Part shown: one piece after another, positions 34,232 through 44,634 of the stretch
How the letters are laid out: each line of letters starts with the position of its first letter
Numbering within the stretch: position 1 is the stretch's first letter
Assembly (NCBI RefSeq): GCF_001277345.1
Contig: NZ_LIUT01000001.1
Coordinates: 467,338 to 531,337 of the forward strand
DNA: 64,000 nucleotides
DNA from: Paenibacillus solani
GTDB lineage: Bacteria; Bacillota; Bacilli; Paenibacillales; Paenibacillaceae
Direction: 5' to 3'
Translations under genes and position numbers: made by a program
The notes under the pieces: model-generated
What the model was told of the DNA's origin: nothing
Seen by the model: the letters and a program-made list of their open reading frames with translations, nothing else
Databases searched by the model: none

Positions 34232-34349
34232 AATATAAATTATCATAATTTTCCATTAGGCAGTACCCGGATTATTTAACTTAAAATCATGTGGATTTTA
34301 GTTAATGGGTAGAAAAGTTAGGAATTTACTTACACAGCTAAATTGAAAT

Positions 34350-34383
34350 AAGAGTTGCCTGGTATATAAACCAGGCAACTCTT
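34350..34383 (-). terminator. Probable terminator of the stalk-protein gene
   Basis: A perfect 14-bp stem (AAGAGTTGCCTGGT and its complement) with a 6-base loop; the minus strand continues TTATTTC, a weak T-run. It lies 11 bases after the stop codon. Confidence 0.65.
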
Positions 34384-34393
34384 AAAAAGGACT

Positions 34394-37300
34394 CTAATTT
34401 TGATCTTTCGTTTCTTCTTTACTAACTTTTATAGTTATTGGAGATTTGGATGGACCTGATAATGCAAGAACCGGATTATTTCCGTCCTTCTCATTAATAG
34501 ATAAGATGAAAACGGCGTATTCCCCATCTACTAAAGGTTTATTGAAAGCATCGTTTGTTGGAATTCGTATTTCTTGAGTCAACGTATTTGTATTAGATTG
34601 AGCTCTTTTGTTGCTTGTTTTTTGAAGTTGAATTTTCTGTTCTTCATCAACAATTGCCTTAGATGCATCACTTATATTAAAGGTTTTAGCATTACTGTTT
34701 GGCACGAATAATACCCAGTATGATGTAATATTCTTCTCATTTGAAGCTTTATTGAATTTAAGCGAAATACTTCTATCGTCTGCTTTAATGGGGGTTACTT
34801 CTACTCCAGTTGCTTCATTAGACCCAACTCCAGGTATAACAAAGAGCTCGCTCCCTGTCGGGTACAATTTGTTTTCCCTTGTGTTAATGTTATCGGCAAC
34901 AGCGAGCACATAAGCTTTATATGCGTTACCTACAATAAGAGCATTGCCAATATGATCTTTGGTATTACTTGACAGGTTGAGTTTTATTTCACCAGGCTGA
35001 GGTTTTTGAGTTATATAACTTTTGGCTGCTTCTGCCTCGACCTCTCCAAAAGCACTCTTTTCCGGAACGATAAATACACGATATTCTTTAACGCTTGCTG
35101 CGTTAGGTGAAGTTGTGAATTTGATCTCAACATCACTAACTTCACCCGTTGTATCAGTTACTGCTGCAGATATACTCGTTGGTGGTGACACTGGTACACC
35201 CGTAAGCTCGAAATCAGCAGAAGGAGCAGACAAAGCGTTATTATTTGGGCTCTGTGTACTCACAGAGAGAACAAAAACTTTATATGGTTCCAGATTTTTA
35301 ATGATATCACCGTCTGTATCTTTCCTAGAATCAGTGAGACTGCTGCTGTAATCTTCTTTATTTGTTCCTACGACAGTATATCTTCTTTCATCCGTGATGC
35401 CAGTCGCGATTGAAGGAGTAAAACTGTTTGCTTTCCCTGACTTCACTACAAAGATTCGATACTCTTGAATATTTTTTTGGTCTTTTGGTTTTTTGAAAGA
35501 GACCGTCATATCACGTCCATCACCAGAATTGAGCCCGTTGTCTCTACCCACAACATCAGTTGCTTGGTTAACTGGAGCCGTCCCTTGCAATTTAAACAGG
35601 CTTGAAGGTCCAGAAAGCGCATTGGTGAAGTTGGAGTAGCTATTACCAACGGACAGGACATATACTTTGTAGTCTACATCATTTTTAATTAGATCCCCAT
35701 CCGTATCTTTGGCGTTATTGTCAAATGTCTGAGATAGCACGCTTCCTGCTTTGTTTACTCTTGTGTGAGGTGTATTAATATTGTTCGCTTGAGACGATGA
35801 TAAGGTGTTCTTGGCCTTTACAACAAAAACTCGGTAGTGATCGATGTAGTAGTCATCTGTAGTTCGATTAAACGTTACATTAAGATCACTACCATTGCCT
35901 TTATCAGAGATGTCATGGACGTTTAATCCTGAAATAGGCTGCACGATCTGAGTACCACTAAGCTTAATTTGTGTACCATAGGAAGTCAAAACTTTCTCTC
36001 CGGAGTATGCGACAGTCATAACAAATACATGATAATCGACGTTGTTAGTAATCCTTACACCGTCTACATCTAAGTTGCCGGAATTTAATGTTCGAGTTAT
36101 GGTGTTATTGCTCGTTTTATCAAATTGTGTATAGTGGGAGCTTCCCAAATTGCTGGCTCTGGACAGATCGAAATAGTAAGCATTCGAGGACTTCACAACA
36201 AACACACGGTAATGGCTGATGTTGGAACGGTCGGACGGCTGGTTGAATGATACCTGCAGGTCACGTCCGTCATTATAGTTGTTCACGTCAGTGACTGTCA
36301 GATTGGTAACCGCACCCACATTGGAGTTAGAGCTCAACAGGATAGAGCTTGATGGAGCGGACAGCACATTATTATTGTAGTTATTCTTGTTTACAGCCAT
36401 GACGAATACACGATAATATACGCCGTTGCGAATCGTATCTCCATCCACATCCTTGGCACCCGAGGCGAGCGTCAAGTTGTTGATATTATTGCCCGTTTTG
36501 GCGACATAGGTAGAGTTGTAACTGGAGACGCTAATGGCTTTGCTTAAAGAGAAACTACTGTAGTTGCTGTCCTTCACAACAAGGACACGATACGAATCAA
36601 TATTGGATTCATCGGATACCTTGTTGAAGCTTATGCGAAGATCACGACCGTCACCATAATCGCTGATATCCGTCACCTGCGTTACGGTTGGTGCTGTTGC
36701 GGATCCCGTGTTTAGCGTAATGGAAGACGAACCCGATGACAGATTGCTTGCTATCGCGTTCTCGCTATTGCTGACCGACTGAACAAACAGAGTATAAGCG
36801 ACTCCGTTGCGGATGAGCTCGCCTGATGTATCGCGGGCAGAAGAACTCAAATTAGTGGACAGTGTCGTATTAGAAGTGCTGGTTTTAGATACGGTTGTAT
36901 AGTTTTGGGTTGGAACTGATCTGGCCGCTGACAGATTAAAACTACCTGCATCCTTCGTTTTTACCGCGAATACGCGATAGTTGAGTACATTGCTCTCGTT
37001 CTGTGCACGTGTGAAGCTGACCTGCAGATCACGGCCGTCGCCGTAGTCGCTCACATCGTTTGCCTTGACATTGGTTGCCCCATTCACCGAGTTGGTGTTA
37101 GTCAGTGTTAACGAAGGCGAAGCGGAGGAAAGGGCATAGGTACCTCCTGACTTACTTACTGCGAGTACATAAGCTTTATAAGCCTGATTGTTACGGATCA
37201 GGTCGCCATCTACATCCCTTGAATCCGATGTGAGAGTCTGAGACAGATCCGATCCGGCTGGATATACCGATGTATAAAAAGCAGATGACAAGCGCTGTGC

Positions 37301-37918
37301 CTCGGCCTGGGTCAAGCTCTTGGATTGCTTTACAATCATGACGCGGTAATGGGAGATCGAAGATTCGGTGGATGACTTGGAGAAGCTGACTTGCAGGTCA
37401 CGTCCATCCCCGGCATTGCCGATATCCCGAAGAGTCACATAATTGACTGGTGTGATCCCGGTATTATTATTTCCATTTCCGCCTGTAGAGTTCGTCGTTG
37501 TGATGGTTACCGTTTTCGATTTGGAATTCCAACCGATTTTTTGCCCCAGAGCTTCGCTGACGAAGCGAACCGGAACCATAGTGTTGCCCTTTAAGTTTTT
37601 TGCTGGAACGTCCAGCTTTACCGTTTGGTTGTTGATGGTAGCCGTCTTGGAGTTGATCTTCAGAATGACGGTTGTGCCATCCTTGACCGCTGTGACGGTT
37701 TGCGTTTTTTGATTCCATTTAACCGATGCGTCCAGGGCTTCGAAGATGGATCTCATCGGAAGCATGACGCGTCCTTGAATCATAACCGGTGCTTGAGGCG
37801 TATTCAGCCTGACACCATCAATCAAGACGCTAATGTTCACTGCCGCATGCGCCTGTGTTTGGAACATCATAGGAATTAACAGTATAGCTGCTAGCAGGGC
37901 AGTCCATAATCTTTTCAC
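34394..37918 (-). CDS. Secreted stalk-domain protein with eight tandem FN3-like repeats
   Basis: 1,174 residues. Signal peptide (cleavage after 'QAHA'), then a copper-amine-oxidase-N-like 'stalk' domain (about 27-140: 'VMIQGRVMLPMRSIFEAL', 'GNTMVPVRFVSEALG'), which in Paenibacillus is thought to be a cell-wall or surface module. Then eight units of about 115-130 residues with the pattern D-x-GDGRDLQVSF ... YRVFVVK ... KDxDGDxIxN ... YKVFVLSV. Units 1-4 keep GDGRDL or NDGRDL; units 5-8 drift ('GNGSDLNVTF', 'GEVSDVEIKF', 'DDRSISLKF'). The C-terminus is a short polar tail with no anchor. GTG 37918 follows AGGAGG. The conserved acidic loops suggest Ca2+ binding; function is unknown. Confidence 0.85.
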   Translation of the reverse strand: MKRLWTALLAAILLIPMMFQTQAHAAVNISVLIDGVRLNTPQAPVMIQGRVMLPMRSIFEALDASVKWNQKTQTVTAVKDGTTVILKINSKTATINNQTVKLDVPAKNLKGNTMVPVRFVSEALGQKIGWNSKSKTVTITTTNSTGGNGNNNTGITPVNYVTLRDIGNAGDGRDLQVSFSKSSTESSISHYRVMIVKQSKSLTQAEAQRLSSAFYTSVYPAGSDLSQTLTSDSRDVDGDLIRNNQAYKAYVLAVSKSGGTYALSSASPSLTLTNTNSVNGATNVKANDVSDYGDGRDLQVSFTRAQNESNVLNYRVFAVKTKDAGSFNLSAARSVPTQNYTTVSKTSTSNTTLSTNLSSSARDTSGELIRNGVAYTLFVQSVSNSENAIASNLSSGSSSITLNTGSATAPTVTQVTDISDYGDGRDLRISFNKVSDESNIDSYRVLVVKDSNYSSFSLSKAISVSSYNSTYVAKTGNNINNLTLASGAKDVDGDTIRNGVYYRVFVMAVNKNNYNNNVLSAPSSSILLSSNSNVGAVTNLTVTDVNNYNDGRDLQVSFNQPSDRSNISHYRVFVVKSSNAYYFDLSRASNLGSSHYTQFDKTSNNTITRTLNSGNLDVDGVRITNNVDYHVFVMTVAYSGEKVLTSYGTQIKLSGTQIVQPISGLNVHDISDKGNGSDLNVTFNRTTDDYYIDHYRVFVVKAKNTLSSSQANNINTPHTRVNKAGSVLSQTFDNNAKDTDGDLIKNDVDYKVYVLSVGNSYSNFTNALSGPSSLFKLQGTAPVNQATDVVGRDNGLNSGDGRDMTVSFKKPKDQKNIQEYRIFVVKSGKANSFTPSIATGITDERRYTVVGTNKEDYSSSLTDSRKDTDGDIIKNLEPYKVFVLSVSTQSPNNNALSAPSADFELTGVPVSPPTSISAAVTDTTGEVSDVEIKFTTSPNAASVKEYRVFIVPEKSAFGEVEAEAAKSYITQKPQPGEIKLNLSSNTKDHIGNALIVGNAYKAYVLAVADNINTRENKLYPTGSELFVIPGVGSNEATGVEVTPIKADDRSISLKFNKASNEKNITSYWVLFVPNSNAKTFNISDASKAIVDEEQKIQLQKTSNKRAQSNTNTLTQEIRIPTNDAFNKPLVDGEYAVFILSINEKDGNNPVLALSGPSKSPITIKVSKEETKDQN

Positions 37919-38586
37919 ACACTCAACCTCCTAAAATTTTCTTTGTTATTATTTTCCTCAACAATAAGACGCATCCGACGAGAATAAAGTTTCAACGAAC
38001 CATCGGTGATTTAAAAATATTTATTTAGAAGCCAATCATAAACGATGTGTATTGGGCGTCAACCTCACTTATTTTGGGATTAGATTCTCACCCGTAAGTT
38101 TTATTCCTTAAATTTCTGAGGTTGAATAAAGGATGAGCAGTCTCTTTCTATGACAGACATCTTTAACGATAGATCATTGCCAGAACTGACGGATAGAATC
38201 TGTAGAGGTCTTTGAGTGTGTAGGGAGCAGTGCTAAGTAATGCCTAGCAGAGCTTTCAATTTGGGAATCAGCCTGGGCTGCTTTCGAATTTGGAACATTC
38301 TGTGACATAGCCTTCACTGAGGGAGTTGTCTTTTCTTTCAATGATTTGTTTGTGCTACACTGGTTGAAAGGCATTTTCATTGCTTAATTGATTGGTAACA
38401 AGGAGTCTAACAACGGGGGTTATACAGTTGCGAGACATAGCAAAGTGATCAAAATAGCCGATAGACGGTTCCTTTTTCGGTGAATATCCCAGCAACTTGA
38501 GACCGAGACGCCGCATTTTTAGAGATACATAATTTTACATAACGATTCTAGCCAATATTACAACCAGCAGTAGGGAGTGGAGTGAA
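37919..38586. other. 668-bp stretch without a supported gene
   Basis: Contains the divergent promoters of the stalk protein and the ABC transporter. A 68-codon frame on the minus strand (38174-38380) has no ribosome site and no family resemblance, so I leave it out. No repeat or riboswitch was recognised. Confidence 0.5.
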
Positions 38587-39288
38587 ATGGCTTTTGTGAG
38601 CATGAAGGACGAATACAAACGCTATCGTATGGGAGAGACCACGATTGTAGCCAATGATGGAATCAACCTGGAGATCGAAAAAGGCGAGTTCGCAATCATT
38701 GTGGGTCCTAGCGGTGCCGGTAAATCCACGGTGCTGAATATATTGGGCGGCATGGATACGGCAGATGAGGGACAAGTACTGGTGGATGGGACGGATATTG
38801 CCAAGTTTAACAGCAAGGAATTGACTGGCTACCGACGCAATGACGTCGGGTTTGTGTTTCAATTTTATAACTTGGTCCCCAATCTGACGACAAAAGAAAA
38901 TGTGGAACTTGCTGCGCAGATTTCCCCCCGCGCATTGGACGCGGAACAAGTACTGCGGGATGTCGGGCTGGGCAATCGTCTGGACAATTTCCCGGCGCAG
39001 TTATCCGGCGGAGAACAGCAGCGGGTTGCCATTGCCAGAGCTCTCGCCAAGCAGCCGAAGCTGCTGCTGTGCGATGAACCCACGGGCGCACTCGATTACC
39101 TTACGGGGAAACAGGTGCTTAAGCTGCTGCAAGACACCTGCCGACATACCGGAACAACGGTGATTGTCATTACGCATAATTCTGCCTTGGCGCCGATGGC
39201 AGATCGTGTTATCGAGATCAACAATGCCAAGGTTCGGAAAATAGTGGTAAATCCGAATCCCGTTTCTATAGACGACATCGAGTGGTAG
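38587..39288 (+). CDS. ABC transporter ATPase, MacB/LolD type
   Basis: 233 residues: Walker A 'GPSGAGKST', Q-loop '[12 protein letters not shown]', signature '[15 protein letters not shown]', Walker B '[12 protein letters not shown]', switch 'VITHNSAL'. The 'FYNLVPNLT' and 'DEPTGALD' forms are typical of ATPases that work with FtsX-type permeases. The permease gene follows after 13 bases. Such pairs act by mechanotransmission rather than as channels, on peptides, lipids or cell-wall enzymes. Confidence 0.93.
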   Translation: MAFVSMKDEYKRYRMGETTIVANDGINLEIEKGEFAIIVGPSGAGKSTVLNILGGMDTADEGQVLVDGTDIAKFNSKELTGYRRNDVGFVFQFYNLVPNLTTKENVELAAQISPRALDAEQVLRDVGLGNRLDNFPAQLSGGEQQRVAIARALAKQPKLLLCDEPTGALDYLTGKQVLKLLQDTCRHTGTTVIVITHNSALAPMADRVIEINNAKVRKIVVNPNPVSIDDIEW

Positions 39289-39301
39289 GGAGATATGTAT
39301 A

Positions 39302-42300
39302 ATGAAGAAAAGAGCGTTATGGACTGATATTTTCCGGGAAATATCACGGACGAAAGCTCGGTTTCTGTCCATTTTTGCCATTATTATGCTCGGTGTCGGT
39401 TTTTTCGCCGGCATCAAGGCCACTGGACCGGATATGTTGGATACGGCAGATCACTATTACCATGATTTAAACCTGATGGATCTCAAGGTGCAATCTACCT
39501 TAGGTCTCGAGCAAAGCGATATTGATGAACTGAAACAGATAGCAGGGGTAGATGTTATCCAGCCTGGTTACAGCGCAAATGTATCACTCGGTGACAGCGG
39601 AAAGATCGCGAAAGTCCTCTCCTATGACCCAGGAAATAAACTGAATCAATATGTACTTACAGAGGGACGAATGCCGGAAGCTGCAAACGAGATTGTCATC
39701 GATGCGGGAGACCGCGGAAATGAATTTAAATTGGGGGATGAAATTACCTTTACCCATCCCAATCAGGAAGTGGATCTGCACGAGACTTTTGATAACCTGA
39801 CGTATAAAGTCGTGGGAAAGGCGAAGAGCCCACTGTATATCAGCAGCATGAGCCGGGGGACAAGCAGTATCGGAAAAGGGACGGCGGATGTGTTCGCAGT
39901 CATTCCGCAGGATGACTTTAAACTGCCTGTATTTACGGAAGTTTATTTGACCTTCGAAGATACGGCAGGAATAGCTCCTTATACACCTGAATATGACGAG
40001 AAGATCAGCAGGCATAAGGAAGCTGTTGAACAGAAGCTTGCGGATATGCCGCAGGAACGGCTAGCCGAGATCCGTGCTGAAGGACAGAAGAAGCTGGATG
40101 AGGCCAAGGACAAGATCGAGAATGCCAAAAGTCAACTGGCCGATGCGGAGCAGGAACTGAAGGACGCGAAGGTCAAGCTAAGTGAAGGCGAGCAAGAATA
40201 CCGCGATGGTGTGAACAAGCTGCAAGCTGAGCTCGCTCAGGGGCAAGCCAAGCTGGATGAGGCGGCAAAAAAACTGGACGAGGGCAGAGCGGAGCTGAAA
40301 CGGAACCGGCAGCAGTTGGAAAATGGTTTGTCCCAGCTTAAAACGGGTCAAAGTCAGCTGGATCAACAGAAGTCGGAGCTAGCGCCGAAGTTGTCCCAAG
40401 GACAGGAATTAGCGAAGAAGTTGCAGCAAATCTCCGGATTAGATCCGAAGGATATACCTGAAGAGCAGAGACAAGGGCTGCTCGCAGCAGCTCAAGCAGC
40501 CGACCCCAAACTGGGAGCAGCCACAGCAGGTTTCATGGATGGCGAGCTGGATGGCGGTGCTTTGCAAAAGGCAGCTTCTGCGTTCCAGAGTGGTTTAAAC
40601 GAAGCGTCACTGCAGCTGGACAAGGCGCAGCAGAAGCTGGATGCAAGCAGGGCCGAGCTAAATCAAGGGCAAGCCAAGCTTCAGCAAGCCGAGCGGCAGC
40701 TCGTTCAGGGTGAGGCTTCATGGAAGCAAGGGACAGAGGAGCTGGCTGCAGCCAGACAAGCAGGGGAAGCCAAGCTTGCGGATGCGAAGGCGGAACTAAG
40801 CCGCGGGCAGAAGGAATACCAGGAAGGCCTGAATAAATTTAATGAAGAAAAAGTAAAGGCTGAGCAGGAAATCGCCGATGGCGAGAAGGAACTGGCGAAG
40901 GGGCAGAAGGAGCTGGATCAGCTTGAGCTGCCCAAAGTCTATGTCATGGACCGCAGCGTCAATCCGGGATATACCGAGTACAGCGATAATGCGGACCGCT
41001 TAGCTTCCATTGCGACGGCTTTCCCCGTATTCTTTTTCTTGATTGCGGCCCTCGTCAGCCTGACAACGATGACCCGTATGGTTGAGGAACAGCGGCTGCA
41101 GATCGGAACCCTGAAAGCACTCGGATACAGCAACCGGGATGTGATGACAAAATTCCTGGTCTATTCGACACTGGCCAGTGTGGCCGCAGCAGCGGCTGGC
41201 CTAGCCGTCGGCTTCACATTGTTTCCTTCCATTATCTATAACGCTTATGGTGCTCTATATAATCTGCCAGATGTGAGAACCCGTTTTTATCTCAGCTACA
41301 GCATCATTTCTGTTGTGGTGGCTGTGCTCTGTACGACCATGACAGCTTATGTGGCCGCACGCGTGGAACTCCGTAGCAATGCTTCGGTGCTCATGCGCCC
41401 AAGGGCGCCCAAGAACGGATCCCGGATATGGCTGGAACGATTGCCCTGGGTTTGGAATCGGCTCGGTTTTATCGGTAAGGTAACCGCGCGTAATCTATTC
41501 CGATATAAACAGCGAATGTTTATGACGGTCTGCGGCGTTGCCGGTTGTACGGCGCTAATTCTGACTGGGTTTGGCCTCAAGGATTCTATCGGGAATATGG
41601 TACCGATGCAATACGGCAAGATCATGCAATATCAAGCTATGGTTGTATTCCAAGAAGATAACGGTGACAGCGGCGTGCTGGAGGAATATAACAAGCTTAT
41701 ATCGGATACGCCGGAAATTATGGATACATTGGATGCTACCCAGGAGGCCATGACGGCGGCAGCCCCCGGGGTGAACACTCAAGATGTGAGTCTGTTCGTA
41801 CCGAATACGCCGGAGAAGATTAATTCGTTTATTGTACTGGAATCACAGAATAAGGAGCAGCAGCTCCCATTGACAGATGACGGCGCCATCATTACGGAGA
41901 AGTTAGCTAAGCTGTTTGGTCTCAAGGTCGGCAGCACGTTCACCATCCAGAACAGCGACAATGATCCCTTTGAAATACGTGTTGCCGGGATATCGGAGAA
42001 CTATACCCTGCATTACGTGTATATGACGCCGAAGTATTACGAAGAGATTTTTGATGCAAAACCGAAAGTGAACAGTCAGTTGCTCAGGTATGACATGATT
42101 GATCCGGGATGGGAAGACCAGCTTGGAGAATCGCTAACCGCCAGCAAACGGGTGGCGATGGTTAGTTTCACGAGTGGTGTAAGCGATGCGTTCAGTGATG
42201 CGATGGATAGCATGAATTTGGTGGTGGTTGTCCTGATTGTCTCTGCGGCGGCCCTCGCGTTTGTCGTATTGTATAATCTGACGAATATTAACGTATCCGA

Positions 42301-42613
42301 ACGGATACGGGAGCTGTCAACAATCAAGGTGCTCGGCTTCTATGATAAGGAAGTAACGATGTATATTTATCGCGAAAATATGATTCTGACGGTATTCGGA
42401 ATAATAGGAGGCTGTGTGGGAGGCGTGTTCTTGCATAGGTTCGTGCTTCTGACTGCCGAAGTGGATGCGATGATGTTCAGTCCCGTTATCCATGGAATCA
42501 GTTATGGTTATGCGGCGCTGTTGACGTTGTTGTTCTCGGCCATTGTCATGTACTCCATGCATGTAAAGCTGAAGCGAATCGATATGATTGAAGCATTGAA
42601 ATCGGTAGAATAG
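39302..42613 (+). CDS. Large FtsX-type ABC permease with a long extracytoplasmic coiled coil
   Basis: 1,103 residues. An N-terminal membrane helix ('FLSIFAIIMLGVGFFAGIKA') is followed by an extracytoplasmic domain, then about 280 residues (roughly 255-545) of almost pure coiled coil rich in Lys/Glu/Gln/Ala with heptad-like 'KLDEA', 'QLDQQK' and 'ELAKGQKEL' units, then an FtsX core of three membrane helices, a second small extracytoplasmic domain, and a last FtsX core ending 'IDMIEALKSVE'. It works with the ATPase encoded just upstream. No sensor-regulator pair is adjacent. Substrate unknown; members of this family are often linked to antimicrobial peptide response or cell-surface assembly. 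A decayed relative of its C-terminus lies at 5350-5662. Confidence 0.9.
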   Translation: MKKRALWTDIFREISRTKARFLSIFAIIMLGVGFFAGIKATGPDMLDTADHYYHDLNLMDLKVQSTLGLEQSDIDELKQIAGVDVIQPGYSANVSLGDSGKIAKVLSYDPGNKLNQYVLTEGRMPEAANEIVIDAGDRGNEFKLGDEITFTHPNQEVDLHETFDNLTYKVVGKAKSPLYISSMSRGTSSIGKGTADVFAVIPQDDFKLPVFTEVYLTFEDTAGIAPYTPEYDEKISRHKEAVEQKLADMPQERLAEIRAEGQKKLDEAKDKIENAKSQLADAEQELKDAKVKLSEGEQEYRDGVNKLQAELAQGQAKLDEAAKKLDEGRAELKRNRQQLENGLSQLKTGQSQLDQQKSELAPKLSQGQELAKKLQQISGLDPKDIPEEQRQGLLAAAQAADPKLGAATAGFMDGELDGGALQKAASAFQSGLNEASLQLDKAQQKLDASRAELNQGQAKLQQAERQLVQGEASWKQGTEELAAARQAGEAKLADAKAELSRGQKEYQEGLNKFNEEKVKAEQEIADGEKELAKGQKELDQLELPKVYVMDRSVNPGYTEYSDNADRLASIATAFPVFFFLIAALVSLTTMTRMVEEQRLQIGTLKALGYSNRDVMTKFLVYSTLASVAAAAAGLAVGFTLFPSIIYNAYGALYNLPDVRTRFYLSYSIISVVVAVLCTTMTAYVAARVELRSNASVLMRPRAPKNGSRIWLERLPWVWNRLGFIGKVTARNLFRYKQRMFMTVCGVAGCTALILTGFGLKDSIGNMVPMQYGKIMQYQAMVVFQEDNGDSGVLEEYNKLISDTPEIMDTLDATQEAMTAAAPGVNTQDVSLFVPNTPEKINSFIVLESQNKEQQLPLTDDGAIITEKLAKLFGLKVGSTFTIQNSDNDPFEIRVAGISENYTLHYVYMTPKYYEEIFDAKPKVNSQLLRYDMIDPGWEDQLGESLTASKRVAMVSFTSGVSDAFSDAMDSMNLVVVVLIVSAAALAFVVLYNLTNINVSERIRELSTIKVLGFYDKEVTMYIYRENMILTVFGIIGGCVGGVFLHRFVLLTAEVDAMMFSPVIHGISYGYAALLTLLFSAIVMYSMHVKLKRIDMIEALKSVE

Positions 42614-42626
42614 AGCAAGCTTTAGC

Positions 42627-42676
42627 AAAAGAGTCCTATTCAAGGAGAGCATCCTGAAGAATAGGGCTCTTTTTTC
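42627..42676 (+). terminator. Terminator after the FtsX-type permease
   Basis: AAAAGAGTCCTATTC pairs with GAATAGGGCTCTTTT (one wobble), followed by TT. Confidence 0.85.
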
Positions 42677-42891
42677 ATATTGTTGTTCTTCGACTCCTAC
42701 ATATCAGTACTTATGAATAGAATTATAATAGGATTCTCTTGATAATTTTAATCTGCCGGTAAGTTCTAGGAGAAAATATATTATAATAGACATATCCAGC
42801 TCTTAAATGAAGTAATATTGCTACTACATGAAGACCATCGGGTAATGGATGTTAATACATGATAAAGGTCTTCAGCTTCGGAGGAATGCAT

Positions 42892-44634
42892 ATGGGAATG
42901 GTTTTCTCGATTTTGAAAAAGTACCGCGTAGCAGCCTTTGCCGCGCTGACGATGATGCTGATCGAGCTCACGGTTGAGCTCATACAGCCGCTGCTCATCT
43001 CCAAAATTATTGACGAAGGCATTCAGAAACAGGATTTGACCGTTGTATGGACATGGGGTGCCGTTTTAACCGGAAGCGCTATCATTGCCTTTATAGCTGG
43101 AATATCCAGCTCCTTTTTTGCGGCGCATACGAGTCAGGGACTAGGCTATGATCTGCGTGATCAATTGTATGAAAAGGTGCAGTCCTTCTCGTATTCGGTA
43201 TTTAACCGGTTTGCTACCTCATCGTTGATAACCAGGCTTACGGGTGACGTCACTCAGATTCAGGATACGGTGTTTATGGGCTTGCGATTTATGACGCGCG
43301 TTCCGTTAGTTGTGTTAGGAAGCATTATCATGGCATTGGTTGTGAATGTGAAGCTAGGCTTGCTGCTTGTCTTAACCGTGCCTCTCTTGTTTATCTTTAT
43401 CGCTTGGATGATGAAGCGGGCGGCGGATGCATTCCGCAATGTACAGCGGCGGCTGGACGCGGTGAACGGTGTCATTCAAGAGAATTTGACAGGGATCCGA
43501 TTGATACGCGTATTCGTACGTATGGGTCATGAAATTGAACGCTTCGGGCGTACCTCCGGCAAGCTGATGAGCACCACCGTCTCAACCTTGCGATTAACGG
43601 AGACGACGATGCCTTTTGTTCTTCTCATTATGAATGCCGGGATCATGGCAGTATTGTGGTTTGGTCGCAAGGACATTGCAGCCGGCAGTGCCAGCGTGGG
43701 CGAGGTAGTGGCAGTAGTAAACTATTCCCTCCGCTGTATCGGTGCCATGTCAGCCCTGTCCTGGGTTGTCGTTGCGTTCTCACGCGGGCGGGCCTCGGCT
43801 CAGCGGACGCAGGAAGTGCTTAAGACGGAGGAGGATGTGCCCAGCGCTCGCAAAGCCAAGAAGAACAAGATTGAAATTCAAGGCGGCGTAAAATTTGCAC
43901 AAGTGAGCTTTAGCTATCCTGGCAGCGATATCGATGTGCTGAAGGATATTTCCTTTGAGGCAAAGCCCGGAGAGCGGATCGCAATCATGGGCGCAACAGG
44001 TTCCGGCAAATCTTCGTTAGTACAGCTGATTCCACGGCTTTACGAGGAAGAGGGAGGCACAGTATGTATTGACGGAATGGATGCCGGGTCGATCGATGAG
44101 GTGAATCTGCGCAGCAGCATCGGTTATGTGCCGCAGGAAGTGTTGCTCTTCTCGGGTACGGTTCGGGAGAACATTGCTTGGGGACGCGAGGATGCTTCTA
44201 TGAAAGAAATTCAGGAAGCGGCGCGGCGAGCCCAGATTCATGAGACGATAGAGCATCTGCCTAATGGCTATGAGACAATGCTGGGCCAGCGCGGAGTCAA
44301 CTTGTCCGGTGGTCAGAAGCAGCGTCTGTCGATTGCACGTGCGCTTGTGCGAAAGCCTGCCATACTGATTCTGGACGACAGCACCAGCGCGCTTGATGTG
44401 CGAACGGAAGGTGCACTGCTGGATGCCTTGAAGGATTTGTCCTGCACAACATTTCTGATCACGCAGAAGATCAGTTCGACGACTTCAGCCGATTTGATCC
44501 TGCTGTTGGATGATGGACGATTGATTGGAAAGGGGAACCATGACACGTTGATGGAGCATTCCTCTCTGTACCGACGCATCTATGAATCCCAATACGGAGA
44601 GGAGGTGCAGCAGCATGCTCAAGGCATTCACTGA
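42892..44634 (+). CDS. ABC exporter half-transporter with a degenerate ATP site
   Basis: 580 residues: six membrane helices then an ATPase domain. Walker A 'GATGSGKSS' and signature 'LSGGQKQRLS' are intact, but Walker B reads 'ILILDDSTSALD' (catalytic Glu replaced by Asp) and the switch His is Gln ('LITQKIS'). This is the non-catalytic member of a heterodimeric type IV exporter such as BmrC/BmrD or TM287/288. ATG 42892 follows GGAGG; the frame is open to 42859. The next gene overlaps by 20 bases and encodes the catalytic partner. Role: export of drugs or amphipathic compounds, inferred from family. Confidence 0.93.
   Translation: MGMVFSILKKYRVAAFAALTMMLIELTVELIQPLLISKIIDEGIQKQDLTVVWTWGAVLTGSAIIAFIAGISSSFFAAHTSQGLGYDLRDQLYEKVQSFSYSVFNRFATSSLITRLTGDVTQIQDTVFMGLRFMTRVPLVVLGSIIMALVVNVKLGLLLVLTVPLLFIFIAWMMKRAADAFRNVQRRLDAVNGVIQENLTGIRLIRVFVRMGHEIERFGRTSGKLMSTTVSTLRLTETTMPFVLLIMNAGIMAVLWFGRKDIAAGSASVGEVVAVVNYSLRCIGAMSALSWVVVAFSRGRASAQRTQEVLKTEEDVPSARKAKKNKIEIQGGVKFAQVSFSYPGSDIDVLKDISFEAKPGERIAIMGATGSGKSSLVQLIPRLYEEEGGTVCIDGMDAGSIDEVNLRSSIGYVPQEVLLFSGTVRENIAWGREDASMKEIQEAARRAQIHETIEHLPNGYETMLGQRGVNLSGGQKQRLSIARALVRKPAILILDDSTSALDVRTEGALLDALKDLSCTTFLITQKISSTTSADLILLLDDGRLIGKGNHDTLMEHSSLYRRIYESQYGEEVQQHAQGIH

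Noticed and set aside
38174..38380. 68-codon minus-strand frame in the 668-bp gap
   Set aside because: No ribosome site, no family likeness, low-complexity polar composition.
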